A stretch of 64,000 nt of DNA from Cysteiniphilum litorale (GTDB taxonomy: Bacteria > Pseudomonadota > Gammaproteobacteria > Francisellales > Francisellaceae): the NCBI RefSeq assembly GCF_003428165.1, contig NZ_QLIQ01000012.1, positions 1 to 64,000 of the forward strand, written 5' to 3'. The notes below the pieces were generated by a model that was given only the letters and a program-made list of their open reading frames with translations, had not been told where the DNA came from and did not search any database. The translations under genes and the position numbers were made by a program. This document shows, one piece after another, positions 57,830-64,000 of this stretch. The first letter of the stretch is position 1. Each line of letters opens with the position of its first letter.

Positions 57830-60556
57830 ATGAAAAAAATGTTAATCAATGCGCGTCAAGCAGAAGAAACGCGTATTGCAATCGTCGACAACGTGCAACT
57901 GATGGATTTAGACATCGAGAGTGTTGACAGAGAACAGAAAAAAGCCAATATCTACAAAGCAAAAATTTCACGCATTGAGCCAAGCTTAAATGCTGTTTTC
58001 GTTAACTATGGCGAAGATAAGAATGGTTTTTTACCGTTTAAAGAAATCTCCCCTGAATACTTCAAGAAAACGGCTAAAGACCAAGATACATCTTTAAACG
58101 AGTTGCTTGATGTCGGTCAAGAGTTGATTGTGCAAATCGCTAAAGAAGAGCGTGGTTCAAAAGGTGCGGCTTTAACAACATTTATCACACTTGCCGGCTG
58201 CTATATGGTATTGATGCCAAATAATCCAAGTGCCGGCGGTATCTCTCGCCGCATCGAAGGTGATGAGCGTCAAAAACTCAAAGCACTTTTTGATTCACTA
58301 ACCATCCCTGCCAATATGGGTGTTATTATCCGCACCGCAGGTGTTGATCGCTCTGCTGATGAAATCCAAGCAGATCTTGACACTTTGACAACACTTTGGG
58401 ATGCCATTAAGCGTGTTTCATATCAGCGTAAAGCGCCTTTTTTAATTCATAAAGAAAGTGACATTACTATTCGCGCCATTCGTGATCATTTAAAAGAAGA
58501 TATCAAAGAAATCATTATCGATGATGAGGAATCTTACGAAGATCTTAAGCGCCAATTAAGTATGCTACGTCCTAGCTTTGTTGAGCGTTTACAACTTTAT
58601 AAAAAAGATCTGCCATTATTTAACGCCTTCCAAATTGAAAAGCAAATTGAAAGCGCGTTTAAACGTGAAGTGCAATTGCCATCGGGTGGTTCAATCGTGA
58701 TTGATACCACAGAAGCATTAACTGCAATCGATATTAACTCAGCACGCTCTACCAAAGGTGATAATATCGAAGAGACCGCTTTTGCGACGAATTTGGAAGC
58801 TGCTGAGGAAATCGCGCGACAATTACGTCTACGTGATCTTGGTGGTTTGATCGTTGTTGACTTTATTGATATGGCATTTTTCCCGAATCAAAAAGCCGTT
58901 GAGCAAAAGTTGGTTGACGCGTTGTTCCATGATCGTGCGCGCATTCAAATGACGCGTATTTCTAAGTTTGGCTTAGTGGAAATCTCACGTCAGCGTTTAC
59001 AAGCATCTCTTGGTGAATCAGTGATGCACTCATGCCCACGTTGCGCAGGACACGGTTTTATTCGCTCAATCCCATCACTTGCTTTATCTATTTTACGCAA
59101 TGTCCATGCTGAGGCAGTACGTGAAAAAACCAATGAGTTACGCGTACAATTACCAATCGATGTTGCGACATTCCTTTTGAATGAGAAGCGCGATGAGTTA
59201 TCTCAGATTGAAGAAGGTACAAGCACGAAGGTTACCTTAATCCCTAATGCTAACTTGCAGTCGCCACATTACAGTGTGCAACGCATTTGGGGTGATGCTT
59301 ATACGGCAAGTCGCCCAAGCTATGATTTGATTGAAGATAAAAAAGATGTTGAACTTTATAAAGCACCAAAACAAGATAAATCAAAACAACCTGCGTTAAA
59401 ATCAGCTGATTATAATCAGCCTTCTAACAACACATCTAACAATAGTGACCGCAAAAAAACCGAAGATAAGCCACAAGCTAACAAAGAGTTGAGCAAAGAA
59501 ACCAAGCATAACAAGACTAAAACCAAGGGTTTCTGGGCAAAATTAAGCGCTTTTTTCTTCAGCGATAAAGAAGCCAGCACTGAGCGTGATGCACGTGATC
59601 AAAAACCATCACAGAAATCTACGCAACCTAAAAAAGGTCAGCAAGATAGAGCTGATAACAAAAATAATGAGCGCAATAATCAACGCGATAAGTCTCAATC
59701 TCGTGATGGACGCAATAATGACCGTGATAACAATCGTCGCGATAATCGCAATAACAATAGAAATCAGCACGAGAATAAGCCACGTCATCAGCAACAAAGT
59801 GATGAGCGTAACGATCATCACAACAAATCTACTGACGCACGCGATAACAACGACAATCGCAATGATCGTGGCAATAAGAATGATCGTAATGACCGCAACA
59901 ATCGTAATGATAGAAACGATAGAAATGATAGAAACGATCGTGATAGAGGTAATAAGGGCAACCGTGGTAATAACCGCAATAATCAACGCCTACAAGTTCA
60001 CCAAAGCGAAGAGATGGTTGATATTGCTGCACTGAAGAAGGATTCACCTGAAGCACAAAAAGCGGCGAAAGAAAAAGCGATTATGAAGACAATTTCAACC
60101 ACACCTGAAGAGAAAATTTCAGTGATGGTTAAAGAGGTCTTAGCCGAAGTTACGACACTGACCAGTGATCAGGCTGTTCAGGTTGAAACACATGCTTCAC
60201 AAACTCGCAAAGTTAAATACTTAAACTTTGAAGTGGTGGATACGCAAGCATTAACTGCTGAGATTGCCAAAGAAGAAAAGCTTAAGCAAAAAGAGCTTGC
60301 CAAACAGGCTAAAGAAGCGCAGGAATCAACAACAGAAGCTGAAGAGATTGGAATTATCATCGGTGAAACCACACTGCAAAGTGATGATAGCACTACTGAT
60401 GATCGCGAGCTTGAAACAGTTGAAGCAAATAATCATGATGATAACAACAAGCAAGAAAGAAAACCGCGCCCTCGCAAATCAGCGCGTAAATCGGCGCACA
60501 TGGAATACTCTCCTGCGGTTGATGTTAACGCTCAAGGCTATATCACTAAAACCTAA
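57830..60556 (+). CDS. rne: Ribonuclease E
   Basis: The main endoribonuclease of RNA decay and rRNA/tRNA processing, 908 residues. MKKMLINARQAEETRIAIVDNVQLMDLDIE starts the catalytic half. The S1 domain (ANIYKAKISRIEPSLNAVFVNYGEDKNGFLPF), the DNase I-like active site (TAIDINSARST, LRDLGGLIVVDFIDM) and the zinc link CPRCAGHG (about 400) are intact. After about residue 520 the C-terminal half is disordered, very rich in N, D, R and K, with NDR repeats at 684-704. It would scaffold a degradosome. ATG at 57830 lies at a good distance after AAAGGA. Confidence 0.97.
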   Translation: MKKMLINARQAEETRIAIVDNVQLMDLDIESVDREQKKANIYKAKISRIEPSLNAVFVNYGEDKNGFLPFKEISPEYFKKTAKDQDTSLNELLDVGQELIVQIAKEERGSKGAALTTFITLAGCYMVLMPNNPSAGGISRRIEGDERQKLKALFDSLTIPANMGVIIRTAGVDRSADEIQADLDTLTTLWDAIKRVSYQRKAPFLIHKESDITIRAIRDHLKEDIKEIIIDDEESYEDLKRQLSMLRPSFVERLQLYKKDLPLFNAFQIEKQIESAFKREVQLPSGGSIVIDTTEALTAIDINSARSTKGDNIEETAFATNLEAAEEIARQLRLRDLGGLIVVDFIDMAFFPNQKAVEQKLVDALFHDRARIQMTRISKFGLVEISRQRLQASLGESVMHSCPRCAGHGFIRSIPSLALSILRNVHAEAVREKTNELRVQLPIDVATFLLNEKRDELSQIEEGTSTKVTLIPNANLQSPHYSVQRIWGDAYTASRPSYDLIEDKKDVELYKAPKQDKSKQPALKSADYNQPSNNTSNNSDRKKTEDKPQANKELSKETKHNKTKTKGFWAKLSAFFFSDKEASTERDARDQKPSQKSTQPKKGQQDRADNKNNERNNQRDKSQSRDGRNNDRDNNRRDNRNNNRNQHENKPRHQQQSDERNDHHNKSTDARDNNDNRNDRGNKNDRNDRNNRNDRNDRNDRNDRDRGNKGNRGNNRNNQRLQVHQSEEMVDIAALKKDSPEAQKAAKEKAIMKTISTTPEEKISVMVKEVLAEVTTLTSDQAVQVETHASQTRKVKYLNFEVVDTQALTAEIAKEEKLKQKELAKQAKEAQESTTEAEEIGIIIGETTLQSDDSTTDDRELETVEANNHDDNNKQERKPRPRKSARKSAHMEYSPAVDVNAQGYITKT
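59879..59941 (+). repeat. Nine-base tandem repeat in the RNase E scaffold region
   Basis: Seven consecutive 9-base units encode NDR (once NNR) at residues 684-704. Codon third positions vary between units (AAT/AAC, GAT/GAC, CGT/CGC/AGA), which suggests the peptide is under selection and the array is not a fresh DNA duplication. Flanking sequence is also rich in R, D and N. Confidence 0.8.
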
Positions 60557-60586
60557 TTCATTGGAGTTATGTGCTTTAGAAATTAA

Positions 60587-60699
60587 AACACCCCGTCAGC
60601 CTACGGCTGCCACCCCTCTTGCAAAGAGGGGAATTGAGTAAGGACTGGTATTATTCCCCTCTTTGCAAGAGGGGTGCCAAGCTTGCGAGGCGGGGTGTT
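60587..60699 (+). repeat. Palindromic repeat family A, copy 2
   Basis: A 113 bp element with outer arms AACACCCCG and CGGGGTGTT and inner arms around CACCCCTCTTGCAAAGAGGGG and its complement. It is the intergenic counterpart of the element inside murD (19660-19775), with conserved arms and a diverged centre. It lies 31 bases after the rne stop and may end that transcript. Confidence 0.88.
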
Positions 60700-60782
60700 G
60701 AAATGAGCAAATTAAGCAACATGAATGCTTAAAATAATTACTTTCTTTTTAGATTGCGATAAAGTTAAACAAGTGAGGACAA

Positions 60783-61358
60783 ATGATGATTAAGTTTAGA
60801 TCTAAAGCACTTTTTATTGGTGGTATTTTATTAGCAAGTTTCAGCATTCAAACAGCAAATGCTTGTCTTTCCAAAGCCTATAACGATGCATATGCATTGT
60901 TTAAGCATGGTCAATATAGTCAATCGGTGCCTGTATTTACCAAGCTCTACAATAATGGCTGCCCTACTTCTCCTTACTTTCTAGGGACTTATTACACCTA
61001 TGGCATTGCCGTTAAACCTAATTATGATACGGCGATCAAGTATTTTGATAAGTTCCTTGATAAGAAAAATCTGGCACAACCCAGGGACTATCGCGCCAAC
61101 GCCTATCGTGCCTTGGCGCTGATTTACAACGCTAAAAATCAACCAGCAAAAGCCCATAGTTATCTTATTGACTCCGCCAAGCTAGGTAATACTGAGGCGA
61201 TGTACTTATTAGGTCGATCATATATTGGCAAAGACCAACCGTATTATACAAAAACCGATCTTCACCAAGCCTTTATCTGGCTTAATAAGGCTGCCAACTA
61301 TGGCAACATTGCTGCCATGAAACTCATTTATCAACATGAATTACAAAAAGGTGCTTAA
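60783..61358 (+). CDS. Secreted Sel1-repeat (TPR-like) protein
   Basis: A 191-residue protein with a signal peptide (FRSKALFIGGILLASFSIQTANA, cut near residue 27). It is followed by Sel1/TPR-type helix pairs: AYALFKHGQYSQSVPVFTKLYNNG, GIAVKPNYDTAIKYFDKFL and AFIWLNKAANYGNIAAMKLIYQ. Such proteins act as periplasmic scaffolds or host-interaction factors. A second ATG three bases on (60786) is better spaced from GAGGA and may be the true start. It lies 23 bases before ffh. Confidence 0.82.
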   Translation: MMIKFRSKALFIGGILLASFSIQTANACLSKAYNDAYALFKHGQYSQSVPVFTKLYNNGCPTSPYFLGTYYTYGIAVKPNYDTAIKYFDKFLDKKNLAQPRDYRANAYRALALIYNAKNQPAKAHSYLIDSAKLGNTEAMYLLGRSYIGKDQPYYTKTDLHQAFIWLNKAANYGNIAAMKLIYQHELQKGA

Positions 61359-61381
61359 AGCACAATAAACAGGTAAAACAT

Positions 61382-62782
61382 ATGTTTAAAAGTTTATCCG
61401 AACGCTTAGGTGGCTCACTTGACAAACTCAAAGGTCAGGGTCGCCTAACCGAAGACAATATCAAAAGTGCCTTACGCGATGTGCGTATGGCATTACTTGA
61501 GGCTGATGTTGCCCTCCCCGTCGTCAAAGAGTTTATCAGTCGCATTCAAGAAGAAGCATTGGGTGAGAAAATTCGCACAAGTCTCACGCCTGGTCAGACC
61601 TTTATTGCAATGGTCAAAAAAGAGCTTGAACGCACATTAGGTGAGAAAAATGAAACGCTTAATCTAAGCGCTCAACCACCTGTTGTTATCTTAATGGCAG
61701 GTTTACAGGGCTCTGGTAAAACAACGACTACGGCAAAGCTTGCAAAGTTCTTGAAAGAACGCCAAAACAAAAAAGTCATGGTGGTCAGTGCCGACGTTTA
61801 CCGACCAGCAGCGATTAAGCAGCTACAAACTTTAGCCGAGTCTTTAGATATCAGTTTTTGTCCATCGTCAGCTGATGAAAAGCCGATTGATATTGCACAA
61901 AGAGCCTTACAACTTGCCAAGCAACAAGTATGTGACGTCTTAATACTCGATACTGCTGGGCGTTTGCATATTGATAATGAAATGATGGATGAGGTCAAAG
62001 CACTACATCATGCGATGAAACCAACTGAGACGCTCTTTGTCGTTGATAGCATGACCGGTCAAGATGCGGCAAATACAGCCAAAGCATTTAATGATGCATT
62101 GCCGTTAACCGGTGTTGTGTTAACTAAAGCCGATGGTGATGCCAGAGGAGGAGCTGCTCTTTCTATTCGTGAGATTACTGGCAAACCGATTAAATTTATC
62201 GGGATGGGTGAAAAAACCGATGCGTTAGAGCCGTTTCACCCAGATCGTATCGCTTCACGCATTTTAGGTATGGGTGATGTGCTTTCTTTGATTGAAGAAG
62301 TTGAGCATAAAGTCGATCAAAAAGAAGCTAAAGAGCTCGCAACAAAACTTAAAAAAGGTAAATCATTCACCTTAGAAGACTTTAAAAGTCAATTGCAACA
62401 AATGAAGAAAATGGGTGGCGTCGGCTCAATGCTCGATAAACTGCCAGGCATGGGTAACATGTCTGCTAATCTTCAGGATAAAGTCAACGATAAGATGTTT
62501 GTACAAATGGAAGCAATCATCAACTCAATGACGCCTTTTGAACGTCGCAAACCTGAGTTTATCAAGTCATCGCGTAAACTGCGTATTGCCAAAGGCTCTG
62601 GCACACAAGTGCAAGATATTAATCGTCTATTAAAGCAGTTCACACAAATGCAAAAAATGATGAAGAAAATCAGTGGCAAAGGCGGCATGGGCAAAATGAT
62701 GGGGGCTATGCGCCAAATGAAGCAAATGAAAAACATGCCAGGCATGATGCCTCCTGGTGGCAAAGGTGGCAAGCTATTCTAA
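61382..62782 (+). CDS. ffh: Signal recognition particle protein Ffh
   Basis: The SRP54 GTPase of 466 residues that targets membrane proteins with 4.5S RNA. Its N and G domains contain MAGLQGSGKTTTTAKLA (G1), DTAGRLHID and TKADGDARGGAALS. The C-terminal M domain is methionine-rich (QMQKMMKKISGKGGMGKMMGAMRQMKQM), as needed for signal-peptide binding. It follows the Sel1 gene closely. Confidence 0.98.
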   Translation: MFKSLSERLGGSLDKLKGQGRLTEDNIKSALRDVRMALLEADVALPVVKEFISRIQEEALGEKIRTSLTPGQTFIAMVKKELERTLGEKNETLNLSAQPPVVILMAGLQGSGKTTTTAKLAKFLKERQNKKVMVVSADVYRPAAIKQLQTLAESLDISFCPSSADEKPIDIAQRALQLAKQQVCDVLILDTAGRLHIDNEMMDEVKALHHAMKPTETLFVVDSMTGQDAANTAKAFNDALPLTGVVLTKADGDARGGAALSIREITGKPIKFIGMGEKTDALEPFHPDRIASRILGMGDVLSLIEEVEHKVDQKEAKELATKLKKGKSFTLEDFKSQLQQMKKMGGVGSMLDKLPGMGNMSANLQDKVNDKMFVQMEAIINSMTPFERRKPEFIKSSRKLRIAKGSGTQVQDINRLLKQFTQMQKMMKKISGKGGMGKMMGAMRQMKQMKNMPGMMPPGGKGGKLF

Positions 62783-62796
62783 ATTGCTTGTTTGAC

Positions 62797-62833
62797 TCAA
62801 CTTCATTTGATCAACTTCATTTGATCAACTTCA
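62797..62833. repeat. 14 bp tandem repeat after ffh
   Basis: The unit tcaacttcatttga occurs at 62797-62810 and 62811-62824 and begins again at 62825-62833. It lies just past the ffh stop. No function is evident. Confidence 0.7.
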
Positions 62834-62930
62834 AAAATAAATTATCTACTATTTTCACTTTTATGCAGCAGGAAAATCAGGTACTGTAACGTTTTAGTAA
62901 TCAAAACCTTCAATTTCTGGAAACTTTTTC

Positions 62931-64000
62931 ATGGCAAATAACTCATTGGCAAAGCAGCTTGGCTGCATGATGATTGTCACCGGTACTGAGATCGGTGCTG
63001 GTATTTTAGCGCTCCCCATAATCACCGCCAAGCTTGGCTTTTTTATCAGTAGTATTGTCATGCTTATTGCGTGGTGCATTATGACCTATACCGCACTTTT
63101 GATTGCTGATATCTCACTATCGATGCCAAAAGGCGCGAGCTTTGCCTCTATTGCTAAGCGCACATTAGGTTTGCCTGGTGTTATCATCACTTGGATTTCG
63201 TTTTTACTTTTGATGTACTGCATCAGTGTGGCGTATATCTCAGGCGCTGCTTCTGCTTTTAATTCATTACTACCTAGTATTTCCTCTAGCGCATGGTCAT
63301 TAATCTTCGTCGTTGTTTTTGGTGCAATCGTTGTCGTTGGCACATCCGCTGTAGATGTTATCAATCGCATACTGCTCTCAGCTAAGCTTATTTTTCTAGT
63401 ACTCGTTTGTTTGATTTTCTTGCACTTCGTTGACTTTAGCAATTTAGCCGTTTCCCCAGTAGATTTAGTACCAACATTATTAATTGCGATCCCCGTTATT
63501 ATTACTTCATTCACATCACACATTATTGTGCCAACTTTAAGTGATTATCTTAATCAAGATGCTAAAGCATTATTCCGCGTGATTTTTATCGGCAGCTTAA
63601 TCCCGCTAATACTTTATTTCTTGTGGCTCATTGCAGTACTTGGCGTATTACCTTTGCATGGACCGATCAGCTTTATGAGCTCTATTTTTGATCATATGAG
63701 CATTGATCAGGCGAATGTCGGTAATATCCTGCATGCGTTAAAAGAAAAAATCACAACAACAACTGCTAATATCAGCATGAATGTCTTTACTGATATCTCA
63801 GTGATGACATCCTACTTAGGTGTCAGCTTGGCACTTTATCACTTTAATGTTGATAGCTATCGTTTAAACCGTCTGCCTGCTCAATTTAAGATTCTTATTG
63901 CAATTATTCTTACCTTTATTATTCCGCTATTGGTTAATTTGCTTGACCCTAATCTATTTATTAGTGCCATTGGTTATGTTGGTGTGTGTATTGCTGTTTT
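62931..64000 (+). CDS. Aromatic amino acid permease (HAAAP), partial at right edge
   Basis: The frame is open from the ATG at 62931 to the end of the window, 356 codons without a stop, so the 3' end is missing. The start LGCMMIVTGTEIGAGILALPIITAKLGFF is the TyrP/Mtr signature, and ITSFTSHIIVPTLSDYL plus FTDISVMTSYLGVSLALYHF continue it. About ten membrane helices are present. It is a distant paralogue of the permease at 53097. Substrate probably tyrosine or tryptophan. Confidence 0.88.
   Translation, partial: MANNSLAKQLGCMMIVTGTEIGAGILALPIITAKLGFFISSIVMLIAWCIMTYTALLIADISLSMPKGASFASIAKRTLGLPGVIITWISFLLLMYCISVAYISGAASAFNSLLPSISSSAWSLIFVVVFGAIVVVGTSAVDVINRILLSAKLIFLVLVCLIFLHFVDFSNLAVSPVDLVPTLLIAIPVIITSFTSHIIVPTLSDYLNQDAKALFRVIFIGSLIPLILYFLWLIAVLGVLPLHGPISFMSSIFDHMSIDQANVGNILHALKEKITTTTANISMNVFTDISVMTSYLGVSLALYHFNVDSYRLNRLPAQFKILIAIILTFIIPLLVNLLDPNLFISAIGYVGVCIAV

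Noticed and set aside
57673..57927. Open frame of 84 codons just before and overlapping the rne start
   Set aside because: Overlaps the beginning of rne in another frame, and the region is better explained as structured leader.
59609..59986. Isoleucine/threonine/valine-rich minus-strand frame across the RNase E scaffold
   Set aside because: It is the antisense of an N/D/R-rich low-complexity coding region; the hydrophobic composition is an artefact of that bias.
60557..60782. Considered a protein gene covering the family A repeat after rne
   Set aside because: The sequence is a palindromic element plus short AT-rich flanks; frames across it lack a ribosome site and overlap rne.

Overview
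The window is a 64 kb piece of an AT-rich gammaproteobacterial chromosome, mostly housekeeping genes. The gene order tig-clpP-clpX-lon-hupB-(tRNA-Val)-ppiD-miaA, the grpE-dnaK-dnaJ block, a FabV-type enoyl reductase, an unpartnered OmpR-family regulator and a dispersed division/cell-wall cluster all suggest a relative of Francisella (Francisellales/Thiotrichales, for example the Fastidiosibacteraceae). That placement is inferred from gene order and protein similarity and was not computed.

Region 1 (1-12.6 kb) is the accessory part. All genes of any length are on the minus strand. In transcription order they are a dGTPase-like HD hydrolase, an AAA_13 (RloC/PrrC-like) ATPase with a zinc-hook CxxC, SbcD, then an RloA-like AAA ATPase, RloB, a membrane-anchored KAP-type P-loop NTPase, SbcC, and finally a broken ORF at the left edge. 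The sbcD and sbcC genes, normally adjacent, are separated by the RloA-RloB-KAP cassette. This looks like a small defence island built into the DNA end-processing locus, and it is the best candidate here for an undescribed combination.

Region 2 (12.8-21.8 kb) is peptidoglycan and core metabolism on the minus strand: mraY-murD-ftsW, cytochrome b561, DAHP synthase, murE-murF and a coupled lipocalin. A roughly 116 bp palindromic element is inserted in frame inside murD and still reads through as protein. A second copy lies downstream of rne.

Region 3 (21.9-36.7 kb) holds groES-groEL with a sigma-32-type promoter, an unrecognised 354-residue ORF, a TIGR03546/TIGR03545-like fusion, miaA, ppiD, tRNA-Val(UAC), hupB, lon, clpX, clpP and tig. 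Region 4 (36.8-47.3 kb) holds a Bcr/CflA-type efflux pump, dinB, fabV, an orphan response regulator, an FUSC-like membrane protein, dnaJ, dnaK, grpE and a lipoprotein. The lipoprotein's predicted promoter spacer contains an 11-base homopolymer, a strong phase-variation candidate.

Region 5 (47.5-64 kb) holds a secreted protein, trxB, relA, the RNase P RNA gene, a KfrA-like protein, two aromatic amino acid permeases (the second cut by the right edge), tsaD, a LapA-like protein, a ClC chloride channel, rne with a long structured leader, a Sel1-repeat protein and ffh. Three families of short palindromic repeats are scattered through the intergenic spaces. No integrase, complete insertion sequence, CRISPR array or rRNA was seen.
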